DNA of 64,000 nt from Nonomuraea wenchangensis (lineage in GTDB: Bacteria > Actinomycetota > Actinomycetes > Streptosporangiales > Streptosporangiaceae), in the NCBI RefSeq assembly GCF_900111685.1, contig NZ_FOHX01000001.1:1-64000 (forward strand), read 5' to 3'. The notes under the pieces are model-generated. The model did no database searches. It was not told the DNA's origin and worked only from the letters and a program-made list of their open reading frames with translations. The position numbers and the translations under genes are program-made. Positions 1-9,371 of this stretch are shown here, in pieces (within the stretch, counting starts at the first letter, position 1; every line of letters starts with the position of its first letter).

Positions 1-299
1 GCCGGCATCCGGCTGCGGGACCTGGTCCGCCTGGCCAAGATCCGCTGGCGCATCGAGCACGACTACCGCGAACTCAAGACCGGCCTGGGCCTGACCCACT
101 TCGAAGGACGTTCTTGGAGCGGGTGGCATCGCCACGTCACCCTTGTCTCGGCTGCCCACCTGTTCCTCACAGAACTGCGGTTGACCAGCCCAAAAGTGGT
201 CGGCGGGGGCTGACCTTCTACAAGATCTTGCACATGCTTCAGGTGCTGTTAGCCACCTGGAGCGGTCGCTGCCCCACCTGCCATCAACGACCGCCATAA
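1..299 (+). pseudogene. IS701-type transposase, 3' end, with -1 frameshift
   Basis: Only the C-terminal part of the gene is inside the window. Frame 1 from base 1 reads IRWRIEHDYRELKTGLGL, the region around the last catalytic acidic residue in IS701/IS4-like DDE transposases, and continues to LTELRLTSPK before a TGA at 211-213. The expected family tail (a Leu-rich helix followed by a Cys-x-x-Cys-His end, here GRCPTCHQRPP) lies in the -1 frame and ends at 299. The frames meet at CCCAAAA (189-195). Either the element is broken by a frameshift, or the tail is made by programmed frameshifting. The left end and the DDE core are outside the window, so element integrity cannot be judged. Confidence 0.8.
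189..215 (+). promoter_or_regulatory. Candidate -1 frameshift signal in transposase
   Basis: CCCAAAA at 189-195 is a canonical X XXY YYZ heptamer in the correct phase for frame 1 (codons CCA AAA). Two bases later a hairpin can form: GGTCGGC (198-204), loop GGGG, GCTGACC (209-215), 7 pairs including one G-U. The frame-1 stop lies inside the 3' arm. A spacer of 2 is shorter than the usual 5-9, so this may simply be an indel. Confidence 0.4.
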
Positions 300-317
300 C
301 GAACTAACAAAGTACTA
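300..317 (+). repeat. Probable right end of the IS701-type element
   Basis: The short AT-rich segment ACTAACAAAGTACTAC directly after the transposase tail, followed by TAG, looks like an IS terminal repeat next to a CTAG-like target. The left end is outside the window, so pairing of the terminal repeats cannot be tested. Confidence 0.4.
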
Positions 318-2186
318 CTAGTGTTCAGCGAGGACGATCACGGTGTCGCCCTCGGCGAAGACGATCGGGTCGGATTTACCGGGGTTGAGGACGATCCCGT
401 AGTGCGGCGGCTCGTCGCGCCCGGCGCAGGCGCGGTAGCCGATGGCGGTCTCGCCGCGACGCCGCGCGGCCTCGATCACCGTGGAGAACGTCACCTCCGC
501 CCCGGTCCGCACGTACGAGGAGGCGGGACGGGGGTAGATCTCCGAGCCGCGCGAGTCGAAGAGGTAGCCGAACACCTCGGCGAGGTGGCGGTTCTCGGCG
601 AGCTGCGCCAGAAGCAGGCCGATGACGGTGTCGCTGATGACGATGTCGTCGGCCTCGGTGACCTCGGCGAGGGCCCGGTTGTTCTCGTCGTGCATCTCGC
701 TGACGATCGAGTAGTGCTCGCCGAGCGTGCTCTGCATGTCCCGGAGCTGCAGCAGGGTCATGAGCGTACGCGTGTCCGCGTGGTGCGAGTCGAACCGGTC
801 GTCGGACAGGACGATGACGTGCTGGAACACGCCGACGCCGAGCGACTCCAGCGCGAAGCGGTCGGTGGTGTCGCAGTCCTTGACGTTGACGGTGAGGTTG
901 CGCAGCCCGTCCAGCCCTGCGCCGGCCCTCGGGTCGCCGGCGGCGATCTCCAGGACCGAGCCGGGCGCCACGTAGGCGTCGAGGAGGCGGACGATCCGCT
1001 CGGCGCGGCCGTTCCAGTTGAGCAGCAGCGTGCGCTCGGGCGCGGGGGCCGGCGGCGCGGCGGGCGCGGCGATGGCGGACTCGTCCACGGACGGCCGGCC
1101 GGCGGCGAGACGTACGTGTGAGTCGTCGGCGGCGATGACGATCACCTCGTCGTCCGCGCCGATCACGGTGTCGCCGGGCGGGTTGAGCACGACCCCGGAC
1201 GGGCGGCGCAGGCCGATCACGGAGGCCGTCTGGTAGGCGTGCAGCGCCTCCCCGTAGGTGACGCCGACGAGCTTCTTCGGGGTGCGCAGGTAGATCTCGC
1301 CGCCGTCGAAGTTCAGCAGGTCCATGCAGACCACGGACAGGCCGGACTGGCGGGAGGACTGCACGATGAGCCGGGCGGCGGTGTCGTCGGAGTCGACGAG
1401 GTGCACGTCGGGGCCGCCGGCCAGGCGGGCGGCGGCGAGGTTGCGTCCGGAGGTGAGCGCGGCGACCACCGGCGGGTGCGCGCCCTCGCGCTTGGCCAGC
1501 GCGAGCAGGATCTTGATGACGTGCGCGTCCGGGTCCTCGCCCTCGGGCGAGAGCACGACGACGCTCCTCGCGGCGGCGAGGTTCATGAGCGCGAGGTCGT
1601 GCGGCTCCGTGGGCTTGCCGGTGCGGCAGACCAGCCGGGTACGCCCGAGGTCGCCGAGATGCTCGCGGAGGTCCTCCTCCATGTCCAGTTTGTCGCGGTC
1701 GGCGAGGATCGCGACGGCCGACCGCTTCTGGCTGGCGTGCGCCTTGACCAGCTCGCCCACGATCGTGAACACCTGGTCCGACCAGCCGAGCACCACCGTG
1801 TGGCCGGACTCCACGATCCGCGAGCGCCCCCTGCGCAGGCGGTCCACCTTCTGCTTCAGCCCGTTGGACAGCAGGCCGACGAGCATGCTGACGATGAACA
1901 GCCCGCCGAGCGAGCCGGCGAACATCACCGCCAGGTACGCGGCCGAGCCCTTGTCGCTCGCCACCTTGCTCGGGGTGAGCGCGTGCATGAGCGTGATCCA
2001 TAAGACCTCGCCCGCCTGGCCCGCGCCGTCCGGTTCGCCCGGCGCCAGCCACAGCGTGAACCCGGCCACCGTCACGATGAGCGCCACCGACACGACGGCC
2101 AGCCACCCGATCAGCGAGGCGGTGCCTTTGGACATCGTGTTGTCGAACCAGTACCGCACGCGCGCACGGACCGTGACCTTGGACAT
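318..2186 (-). CDS. CASTOR/POLLUX-related ion channel
   Basis: 622-residue membrane protein of the CASTOR/POLLUX type, a two-TM channel-like pore followed by cytoplasmic RCK-like nucleotide-binding domains. An N-terminal TM helix (about residues 26-48) and a second (about 82-106) flank a short extracellular loop. Next come GHTVVLGWSDQV and a second Rossmann-like half near residues 385-560 (ERTLLLNWNGRAERIV). Family members are thought to conduct cations; the ion is not predictable here. I chose ATG at 2186, which has GGAGGT about 10 bases upstream; a GTG at 2222 would add 12 residues but has no ribosome binding site. It is divergent from the kinase gene. Confidence 0.85.
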   Translation of the reverse strand: MSKVTVRARVRYWFDNTMSKGTASLIGWLAVVSVALIVTVAGFTLWLAPGEPDGAGQAGEVLWITLMHALTPSKVASDKGSAAYLAVMFAGSLGGLFIVSMLVGLLSNGLKQKVDRLRRGRSRIVESGHTVVLGWSDQVFTIVGELVKAHASQKRSAVAILADRDKLDMEEDLREHLGDLGRTRLVCRTGKPTEPHDLALMNLAAARSVVVLSPEGEDPDAHVIKILLALAKREGAHPPVVAALTSGRNLAAARLAGGPDVHLVDSDDTAARLIVQSSRQSGLSVVCMDLLNFDGGEIYLRTPKKLVGVTYGEALHAYQTASVIGLRRPSGVVLNPPGDTVIGADDEVIVIAADDSHVRLAAGRPSVDESAIAAPAAPPAPAPERTLLLNWNGRAERIVRLLDAYVAPGSVLEIAAGDPRAGAGLDGLRNLTVNVKDCDTTDRFALESLGVGVFQHVIVLSDDRFDSHHADTRTLMTLLQLRDMQSTLGEHYSIVSEMHDENNRALAEVTEADDIVISDTVIGLLLAQLAENRHLAEVFGYLFDSRGSEIYPRPASSYVRTGAEVTFSTVIEAARRRGETAIGYRACAGRDEPPHYGIVLNPGKSDPIVFAEGDTVIVLAEH

Positions 2187-2281
2187 TTCCCCGTTACCTC
2201 CGTGTAAGGAGCTGTTTGACACGGGGCAACAAGGTACCTGGCGATCTTTCCAGACGCAGGAGGACCGGTAACGTATCCGCC

Positions 2282-3781
2282 ATGGTGCACCCCCTCGCCC
2301 CGGACGACCCGGAATCGCTGGGCGGATACCGCCTGGCCGGGCGGCTCGGCGAGGGCGGGCAGGGCGTGGTCTACCTCGCCCATCCGGCCGGGGGCGGCGA
2401 CCCGGTCGCGGTCAAGCTGCTCAGCGCGGGCGACCGGGAGACGCGGGCCCGGCTCGCCCGCGAGCTCGACGCGCTGGAGGGCATCGCCTCCTTCTGCACG
2501 GCACGCGTCCTCGACGCCTCCGTGGACGGGCCGCGGCCGTACGTGGTGAGCGAGTACGTGGACGGCCCCTCGCTGGCCGAGCGGGTGCGCGAACGCGGGC
2601 CGCTGCGCGGCGGCGAGCTCGAACGGCTGGTCGTCGGCACCGCCACCGCCCTGGCCGCCATCCACGCGGCCGGGATCGTGCACCGCGACTTCAAGCCGGG
2701 CAACGTCCTGCTGGGGCCGGACGGGCCGCGCGTGGTGGACTTCGGCATCGCGCGGGCGGAGGGCGCGGCGACGCTCACGTCCGGGATCATCGGGACGCCC
2801 GCCTACCTCGCGCCCGAACAGATCAACGGCACGCCCGCGTCGGCGGCCTCGGACGTGTTCGCGTGGGCGGCCTCGATGGTGTACGCGGGGACGGGGGTGA
2901 GCCCGTTCGGGGCCGACACGGTGCCGGCGGTGCTGCACCGGGTGCTGCACGCCGAGCCCGACCTGTCGCCGTTACCCGGGCGGCTGCGGGAGCCGCTCGC
3001 CGCCTGCCTGTCGAAGGAGCCGGGACGGCGACCCACGGCCCAGCAACTGATGGTCACCCTCGTCGCCCCCGGCCCTCACCCCTCCCGCCCCCCGGCCCCT
3101 TCGGGCCCCCACCCACCGGCCCTTTCGGACCCCCGCCCCTCGGCTCCTCCCGGCGGCCCCGCACCCGTGGGCGCGCCTCCACGGCATCCGGCCGACACCG
3201 TGCCCGGCCGTTCCCGGCCACGGGGGCTGATCATGGGCGCGGTGGGCGCGGTGGCGGTCGTGGCGGCGTCCGCCGTCGTCGCCGTCGTCCTGCTGGACCG
3301 GCCCCCCGACCACCTCACCGACACCGGCCGCTCTCCGACGGCCGCCCCGCCCGCCACCACCTCCCCGGTCTCCCCCGCCGCCCCCGCCTCCGGCGGCGGC
3401 ACCAGCGCCCCCACCAGCGCCGCCTCCCGCCCCGCCACCGGGCTGAAGATCCCGGCCGCCTTCGCGGGCGACTGGTCCGGCCACACCACCAGCACCAACC
3501 CCTTGGACGGCGACGGCGCCGACAACGAGGTACGCATGAAGAAGGGCGAGTCCACCGCCGAATGGCGCGAGGACAACAACGGCGGCGAGTGCAAGGGCAC
3601 GATCACCCTCACCCAGGTCGAGGACACCCGGCTCACCTTCTCCCTCGGCGCGAACGAGGGCGGCTGCATCGCCGGCACCATCTGGCTCGACCTGCGCTCC
3701 GACGGCACGCTCGGCTACACCTGGCGTGACGAGCCCGGCCTCGGCCTCGTCACACAGACCGGTGCGCTCAGCAGAAACTAA
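2282..3781 (+). CDS. Membrane-anchored Ser/Thr protein kinase (PknB type)
   Basis: 499 residues. The kinase domain covers about 16-270 with all catalytic landmarks: glycine loop GEGGQG, Lys45 in VAVK, HRDFKPGN (catalytic Asp136), DFG (Asp153) and APE. A long Pro-rich linker leads to one TM helix around residue 320-340 and a Pro/Ser/Thr-rich stalk, then a roughly 100-residue extracellular domain with two Cys, of unknown ligand. The domain order is typical of actinobacterial sensor kinases, but there are no PASTA repeats. ATG at 2282 is the first good start; TAACGT ends 7 bases before it, which suggests a leaderless transcript. The start is divergent from the channel gene. Confidence 0.9.
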   Translation: MVHPLAPDDPESLGGYRLAGRLGEGGQGVVYLAHPAGGGDPVAVKLLSAGDRETRARLARELDALEGIASFCTARVLDASVDGPRPYVVSEYVDGPSLAERVRERGPLRGGELERLVVGTATALAAIHAAGIVHRDFKPGNVLLGPDGPRVVDFGIARAEGAATLTSGIIGTPAYLAPEQINGTPASAASDVFAWAASMVYAGTGVSPFGADTVPAVLHRVLHAEPDLSPLPGRLREPLAACLSKEPGRRPTAQQLMVTLVAPGPHPSRPPAPSGPHPPALSDPRPSAPPGGPAPVGAPPRHPADTVPGRSRPRGLIMGAVGAVAVVAASAVVAVVLLDRPPDHLTDTGRSPTAAPPATTSPVSPAAPASGGGTSAPTSAASRPATGLKIPAAFAGDWSGHTTSTNPLDGDGADNEVRMKKGESTAEWREDNNGGECKGTITLTQVEDTRLTFSLGANEGGCIAGTIWLDLRSDGTLGYTWRDEPGLGLVTQTGALSRN

Positions 3782-3830
3782 CCAGATCGGCAGGCAAAAA
3801 CCTTCGACATCGGGCCCGGCTGACTAGATC

Positions 3831-4949
3831 ATGGACGCTATGTCTGTGATTAAGGAGGTGCCGTTCCCCAGCCCGGAGTCTTCGGAGCTTCCGATGAACA
3901 TCTGGATCGACGACGCCGACTCCGCCATCGACGTGATCGACGCCCTGGCGCTGTCGCCGTTCGCGACGGGCGCCCAGCCGTGGTCCCGGCTGGCGAACCT
4001 GGAGCGCGTCCGTTCCGATGCGCCGCTCGCCCCCAAGGGCGGCCGGGTGCTGCGTACGGCGCGGGTCGAGGACGGCACGGAGTCGCGGCTCATCTGCGGC
4101 GACGGCTGGACGCTGCGCGTGGTGCGTCACCGCAACCGCACCGCCACGGTCAGCGTCACGGCCATCGACGAGGAGCTGGCCAAGTCGGTGCTGCGCGAGA
4201 GCATCGAGGGCGCCGAGGAGGCCGTGCCCGAGGCCGACCACGTCGACATGGGCTTCTGGTGGCGGGGCACGCACGGGGGTACGCGCTCGGAGAAGCCGAT
4301 CACCGCCCAGCCCTGGCCGGAGATCAGCCAGAACTACTCCGGCAAGGTACGTCCCGCCCTCGACCGGCTGATGTCGATCACCCCGGCCGACGTCAACGGC
4401 CGGCTCATCCTGCTGCACGGCCAGCCCGGCACCGGCAAGACCACGCTGCTGCGCACGCTCGCCAAGCAGTGGCGCGAGTGGTGCCAGGTCGACTGCGTGC
4501 TCGACCCGGAGCGCCTGTTCAACGAGCCCGGCTACCTGATGGAGGTGGCGGTCGGCTACGACACCGACGAGGACGCGCAGCGCTGGCGGCTGCTCGTCCT
4601 GGAGGACTGCGACGAGCTGATCAGCTCGGGCGCGAAGGCACAGGCGGGGCAGGGCCTGTCGCGGCTGCTCAACCTGACCGACGGCCTGCTCGGCCAGGGC
4701 CGGGACGTGCTGGTGGCCATCACCACCAACGAGGACCTGGCCCGGCTCCACCCGGCGGTGGTCCGTCCGGGCCGGTGCCTGACCCAGCTGGAGGTCGGGC
4801 CGTTGAGCAGGGACGAGGCCGTCGCCTGGCTCGGCAGGTCCGACGGCGTGGGCCCGTCGGGGGCGACCCTGGCGGAGCTGTACGCGCTGCGCGCCGGCCG
4901 CGAGTTCACCCCCGCCCAAGGCGACGAGTCCACCGGCCTCTACCTCTGA
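3831..4949 (+). CDS. AAA-family ATPase with DUF5925-like N-terminus
   Basis: 372 residues. The C-terminal half is an AAA ATPase: Walker A GQPGTGKTT near residue 200, Walker B LLVLEDCDEL near 260, and a sensor region AITTNEDL followed by HPAVVRPGRC, like the arginine finger stretch of AAA proteins. The N-terminal 150 residues lack known catalytic motifs and match my memory of the actinobacterial DUF5925 architecture. The substrate is unknown; it could act as a remodelling chaperone. Start ATG 3831 has no clear Shine-Dalgarno; ATG 3840 is an alternative. It stands alone between the kinase gene and a convergent gene. Confidence 0.75.
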   Translation: MDAMSVIKEVPFPSPESSELPMNIWIDDADSAIDVIDALALSPFATGAQPWSRLANLERVRSDAPLAPKGGRVLRTARVEDGTESRLICGDGWTLRVVRHRNRTATVSVTAIDEELAKSVLRESIEGAEEAVPEADHVDMGFWWRGTHGGTRSEKPITAQPWPEISQNYSGKVRPALDRLMSITPADVNGRLILLHGQPGTGKTTLLRTLAKQWREWCQVDCVLDPERLFNEPGYLMEVAVGYDTDEDAQRWRLLVLEDCDELISSGAKAQAGQGLSRLLNLTDGLLGQGRDVLVAITTNEDLARLHPAVVRPGRCLTQLEVGPLSRDEAVAWLGRSDGVGPSGATLAELYALRAGREFTPAQGDESTGLYL

Positions 4950-4965
4950 GACCCGTCGCACCGGC

Positions 4966-7893
4966 TCACGTCAGATAGGTGTGGAGCCGCCGCGCCTCGC
5001 GTACGAAGTTGTTCGACGCCCGGCGCGCGGCGGCCTCCGCCACGCGCGGCACCGCCCCGCGCGCCCCGGCCCACCGCGCCGCGCGCAGGGCGAACGCGAG
5101 CACCTGCGCGTGCCGCGCGGCCGGCCGCTCCTCCAGCCCCGGCAGGAACGTCTCCAGCAACCCGGTCACGACCTCCCACACCTGCCGGTGCGCGCCCAGC
5201 GCCGCCGCGGCCTCCAGCGTCTCCAGCGCCGGACCCGGCCTGCACCAGCCCCGGCGCAGCAGCCGGCCGAGCTGCCGCCCGAGCTCACCCCCGTCCAGCT
5301 CGCCACGCGCCGCCAGCTCCGCCACCGGCCCGGCCCGCCGCTCCGGAGCGCCGCCCCGGACCCGGTCCGCGACGACGTGGGCGAGCACGAGGGCGACCCC
5401 CTCCCCCGGCGGCCCGCCGGCCGCCGCGAGCGCCAGCGCCTCGCCCGGCCCGACGCTCTCGCGAGCGCGCAGGTGGGGCAGGTAGTGCTGCGCGACCACC
5501 TCCCTGTCCGACGGCATGACGTACGGCCACCACGCCAGGCAACCGCCGTTGTCGTCGTCCGGACGCGGCCCGGGACCGACGAACAGCAGGTCGATCAGCG
5601 GCAGCCCGGTGGCGGGGGCGGCATGAACACGCGGCACGGGACCGGCGGGCCCGGCGGGACCCTCGTCCGGCTTCACGTCCGGTCCCTCCTCCGGCCAGTC
5701 CACCGCGGTCAGCGGCGCCGGGCGGGCACCGTCCATCCAGCGGGCCGCCGCACGTCCTGCGGGCGAGGTGAGCGCACGGGCCCGAGCCACCGCCTCGGGC
5801 GGAACGGCGCGGGGCAACCGCAGCAGCGCCTGCTGCAGGTCGGCGGGCATGGCCTGGACACCCGCCCGCTCGTACGACTCCAGCCGGCTCACCAGCTCGC
5901 CGGGATCGAGGTGGCCGGTCGGCTCGGTGGGCTCGCCCAGCAGGAACGGCGGCAACGTCCCCTCGCGCAGCCCGTCACGGACCTCGGCCCAGCGGCACAG
6001 CAGGAGCAGGTGGGGCGCCGGCAAGCGTGGACCATCGGCGAGTGCGTCCGCGCCCCCGTCCGGGAACTCGCCGGAGGCCCCCTGCGAAGGGCCGGACACC
6101 GACCGGTCCACGGGCCGGTCAGCGAGCCCGTCCGGAGGCCCGTCCCAAGGCCGATCAGCGAGCCCGTCCACAGATCGGTCGGCGGGCCCGCCCGCGTGCC
6201 GGTCAGCAGGCCGATCGACGGGGCCGTCCGCGAGGAGGGCGGCGATCGCCTCCGAGAACGCCTCGATCCCGTGGCGTGGGCCGCCGGTTCCCGTCCTGCG
6301 GGCGGCGCGTTCGGCCAGGGCCGTCGCGAGGCCGCCGGGGTCCTCGCCGTGGAGCCGTACGACGCCCGCCAGCCACCGTTCCATGCCCTGCCAGTCGTCC
6401 CGGTGAGGAAGCTGCGCGAGGTCGGTGGCGGTGCGGGGGGCGGGCGGCAGCGGCGCGATGGGCCGGGGGGCGGGCAGCGGAACGGGGACGAAACCGTCGT
6501 CCTCGCGCCGCATCCCCGCGTGCGCCTCGCCGCCGAACGCCGCCGCCAGGGTCTCCGCGAGGTCCTGGGGCAGCACCCTGGCTCCGGCCCGTACGGCCGC
6601 GACGCCTCCGGGTCCGAACTGCCGGGCATGCGTGACCGCAAGCCGTACCGCCCGTCCTTGCACGTCGGCCGACGGGCAGCGGAAGGCGTCGGCCAGCGCG
6701 GGTGCGAAGGCGTCCAGTCCGGCGTGCCGGTCGCGCGCGTACTCGTCGAGCCAGGTGAGCCCCGCCGTCACCAGCCTGCGTTCCGGGCGGGACAGCAGCG
6801 CCCGCACCGCCTCTCCCACGTCCTGCGGGCCGAGCCCGTCGAGCCGCCGCAGGTGCCGCAGCGCCAGGTCGGCGACCGAGCCCGGCGCGGCGGGAAGCAG
6901 GCGCAGGTAGGCGGCGGCACGCTCGCGCACCTCGTCGTACGTGGGCTCCAGCCGCTCGTGCAGGCGGGCGAAGAAACGCAGGCCGACCACGGGGCCGCCG
7001 CGCAGGAACCGGCGTACGCAGCCGTCGAGCAGCAGGCCGCGGTCGATGCCGCCCTCGCTGGCCAGTGTCGTGAGCGCGGCGAGCCAGGCGCCGGGGGCGG
7101 AACGGTCACCGCGTTCGTCGCGCAGCGCCCTGCCGACGCCCTCCGCCTCGAACAGCCGGGGCAGGAGGTGGCCGAGCAGCGGGTCGCGGCGGAGCCGGTC
7201 GGCGGTGGGCGGGCGGATGACCCACTCGACCACGATTGGGTCGTGCACGGGCGGGGTGACGCCGGTGTGGCGCAGCATCGCCAGGGCCAGGGTGCCCGCG
7301 CCGCCGGAGCGGCGGTGGCCGCCAGGGGGACGGCCGGGGAGCCTGAGCGCGGCGCGGGTGGCGAAGTCGGCCTGCCAGGCGGGCGGGCGGGCCGACAGGA
7401 CGCGTACCAGGACGGGGGTGACGTCGGGGGCGTCGTGGGTGCGGTCCTGGAAGTCGCGGCGGTTGAGCCAGGCCACGGTGGCGGCGGCGCCGGAGATGGT
7501 GCCCGCGCCGGCGACGCGCATGGGGTCGATCCAGGTCTCGTCGCCGGTCCGGTCGGGGACGGTGGTCGCGGCGCGGCGCCGCCGTACGACGGGGAGGTGG
7601 CCGGGGAGGGCGGCGGCCACCTCCTTGCGTCCCGCCGCGTCCAGGCTCAGAACGTAGTCGGCGACAAGCTCCGGATCCCCGCTGCCGATCGCCACCACTA
7701 CCCCCTCCCACGCCCCTCCCCCACCGCCCCGGGCAAGGCCCCCAGGAGAAGAAGGGGCCGGAGTGGGGGACCCGGGGGCAGGGCTCGGGGCAGGGGCTTC
7801 GTCAAGGCGATCCGCCTCCCCGCCCACCCGGGCGAGGTCCCCAAGGGAAGAGAGGGCCTCGGGACGGGTGGGTGGGGAGTGGGTGGGCGTCAC
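4966..7893 (-). CDS. DUF6493-like large HEAT-like protein
   Basis: 975 residues with no catalytic motif seen. It is mostly amphipathic Ala/Leu/Arg-rich helices, consistent with a helical-repeat scaffold. A low-complexity tract of DRP/DG/ADR repeats lies around residues 550-615 (DNA about 6040-6235). The start is the GTG at 7893, overlapping the stop of the upstream SWIM gene in GTGA, so the two are translationally coupled. The assignment to DUF6493 rests on length, the N-terminal pattern (GSGDPELVADYVLSLD) and the SWIM neighbour. SWIM genes next to helical-repeat proteins also occur in MoxR/VWA clusters, but no MoxR or VWA gene is present here. Function unknown. Confidence 0.65.
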   Translation of the reverse strand: MTPTHSPPTRPEALSSLGDLARVGGEADRLDEAPAPSPAPGSPTPAPSSPGGLARGGGGGAWEGVVVAIGSGDPELVADYVLSLDAAGRKEVAAALPGHLPVVRRRRAATTVPDRTGDETWIDPMRVAGAGTISGAAATVAWLNRRDFQDRTHDAPDVTPVLVRVLSARPPAWQADFATRAALRLPGRPPGGHRRSGGAGTLALAMLRHTGVTPPVHDPIVVEWVIRPPTADRLRRDPLLGHLLPRLFEAEGVGRALRDERGDRSAPGAWLAALTTLASEGGIDRGLLLDGCVRRFLRGGPVVGLRFFARLHERLEPTYDEVRERAAAYLRLLPAAPGSVADLALRHLRRLDGLGPQDVGEAVRALLSRPERRLVTAGLTWLDEYARDRHAGLDAFAPALADAFRCPSADVQGRAVRLAVTHARQFGPGGVAAVRAGARVLPQDLAETLAAAFGGEAHAGMRREDDGFVPVPLPAPRPIAPLPPAPRTATDLAQLPHRDDWQGMERWLAGVVRLHGEDPGGLATALAERAARRTGTGGPRHGIEAFSEAIAALLADGPVDRPADRHAGGPADRSVDGLADRPWDGPPDGLADRPVDRSVSGPSQGASGEFPDGGADALADGPRLPAPHLLLLCRWAEVRDGLREGTLPPFLLGEPTEPTGHLDPGELVSRLESYERAGVQAMPADLQQALLRLPRAVPPEAVARARALTSPAGRAAARWMDGARPAPLTAVDWPEEGPDVKPDEGPAGPAGPVPRVHAAPATGLPLIDLLFVGPGPRPDDDNGGCLAWWPYVMPSDREVVAQHYLPHLRARESVGPGEALALAAAGGPPGEGVALVLAHVVADRVRGGAPERRAGPVAELAARGELDGGELGRQLGRLLRRGWCRPGPALETLEAAAALGAHRQVWEVVTGLLETFLPGLEERPAARHAQVLAFALRAARWAGARGAVPRVAEAAARRASNNFVREARRLHTYLT

Positions 7894-9251
7894 GAGGTGG
7901 CCTCGGACGGGGTCGGCTCGGGCAGGGCGGTGGGCGGGGTGGCGGGGCGGGCGGCGATGCGGGCGGCGAGTACGTGCTTGCAGGGGCCGCGCGACCCACG
8001 GTGGTCCCACCACCAGGGGCAGGTGCACTCGCCGGCCTCGATGCGCACCCGGCGTACGCCGCCGTCGGTGGTGACCTCGGCCGTGTCGCCCATGAGGCGC
8101 ACCGCGCCGGCGGCGACCAGCCGGCGGGCGGCCGTGAGGCGGGGGTTGAGCTGGGCGACCTGGTCGCGGTCGTACGGCAGTTCGCGGTGGAAGTGGGCGG
8201 CCTCGTGCAGGTCGTAGCCGACGCGGCCGGCGACGCCGAGCTGGGTGAGCGCGGCGCGGACGCGTTCGGCGGGCAGGCCGGAGCGGTCGGCGAGCAGGCC
8301 GAGCTCGACCGTCGGCTCGAAGTTGAGCAGCATGCCGACCAGGTCGGCGTCGCCGGCGGCCTCGTCGGTGGCGAGGTCGGACAGGACGGCGCCCTCGCCG
8401 GAGAAGCCGCGCCACGGCTCGGGCGAGACGGCGAGCGTGTAGCGCATGCCGGGCAGCTCCAGCTCCCAGGCGCCGGCGGTGGAGGAGCCGTCGGCGGGCC
8501 CGTACACGCGGAGTTTCTTGGCGAAGCGCAGCAGCGGCAGGAGGGTGGCGACGCGCCCGGTGCCGGACAGGCAGACGCCGCCGCGCGCGGGCCCGGAGGA
8601 CAGGCGCAGGTCGCGTCCGGACGGGACGGCCCAGACGGTGGAGCGGGCGCCGCGCGGCAGGGACCGCAGGAAGCGGACCGCCTGCGGCCCCGCGAGCTCG
8701 GCCCGCAGGTCGAACCCGGCGGCGATGACCTGCACCTCGGCGAAGCCGCGCAGCCACCGCTCCGGCAGCGGCACCTTCTTCTCCACCACGGCGCCGTCGA
8801 GGGTGGTGACGGTCAGCTCGTCGGGCCCGACGCCGAGGTGGAGCGGGTCGCGCCCGCCGACCCTGGCGAGGGATTCGCGCAGCGGCCCGTTGACGTCGAC
8901 GTTGGTGGTGCCGCGGTCGAGGACGTCGCCGTCGAGCTCCAGCACGTCGAGGCGGGCGTAGACGCCGCCGCAGGCGGAGAACGACTCGAACCTGAGCCGG
9001 TCGCCGTCGCAGGTCACCACCGGGTCGCGGGTCCAGCCGGGGCGGGGCTGGTGGTAGCGGGTGAGCGCGACGTCGGCGACGGCCAGCAGCCCGGCGGCGG
9101 CCGGGGCGGCGTGGGTGAGCAGGCCGCTGAAGAAGCGGGGGTGCGCCTGCGGGCCGGACAGCGCGGTGCCGCCGGAGGTCGAGAGGCCGAGCCTGCCGTC
9201 GGTGAGGGTGGAGAGGCCCGCGTAGGAGTAGGCCTGTACGGCTTGAGTCAT
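7890..9251 (-). CDS. SWIM zinc-finger protein
   Basis: 453 residues. A C-terminal SWIM motif C-x-C-x12-C-x-H (C409, C411, C424, H426) predicts a zinc-binding module for DNA or protein binding. The rest is a beta-rich domain of unknown role. The start at 9251 was chosen because TAATGT (9259-9264 on the plus strand, read in reverse) ends exactly 7 bases upstream, the layout of a leaderless actinobacterial promoter; an in-frame start 30 bases further up has no support. The gene overlaps the DUF6493-like gene by 4 bases, so the two products probably act together. Confidence 0.85.
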   Translation of the reverse strand: MTQAVQAYSYAGLSTLTDGRLGLSTSGGTALSGPQAHPRFFSGLLTHAAPAAAGLLAVADVALTRYHQPRPGWTRDPVVTCDGDRLRFESFSACGGVYARLDVLELDGDVLDRGTTNVDVNGPLRESLARVGGRDPLHLGVGPDELTVTTLDGAVVEKKVPLPERWLRGFAEVQVIAAGFDLRAELAGPQAVRFLRSLPRGARSTVWAVPSGRDLRLSSGPARGGVCLSGTGRVATLLPLLRFAKKLRVYGPADGSSTAGAWELELPGMRYTLAVSPEPWRGFSGEGAVLSDLATDEAAGDADLVGMLLNFEPTVELGLLADRSGLPAERVRAALTQLGVAGRVGYDLHEAAHFHRELPYDRDQVAQLNPRLTAARRLVAAGAVRLMGDTAEVTTDGGVRRVRIEAGECTCPWWWDHRGSRGPCKHVLAARIAARPATPPTALPEPTPSEATS

Positions 9252-9371
9252 GGCCCGCACATTAGAGATCAACACCGACACAATTCCGCCGCCGGGAAGC
9301 CGCCGGGAAAGGCCCCCACACAGGCCGGTACGTAAACCATCCGATGTGCGTCATCCGGGGACGAAACCACA

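Noticed and set aside
376..2106. 576-codon minus-strand frame inside the channel gene
   Set aside because: Arg/Pro/His-rich shadow frame; the real protein is in another frame with clear TM and nucleotide-binding motifs.
4981..8217. Very long plus-strand open frame (1078 codons) opposite the DUF6493-like gene
   Set aside because: Its translation is low-complexity Arg/Gly/Pro with no domain pattern; it is the antisense shadow of a GC-rich coding strand.
7894..8757. N-terminal extension of the DUF6493-like frame through the SWIM gene
   Set aside because: The sequence there is a shadow of the SWIM gene; the GTG at 7893 in GTGA overlap is the sensible start.
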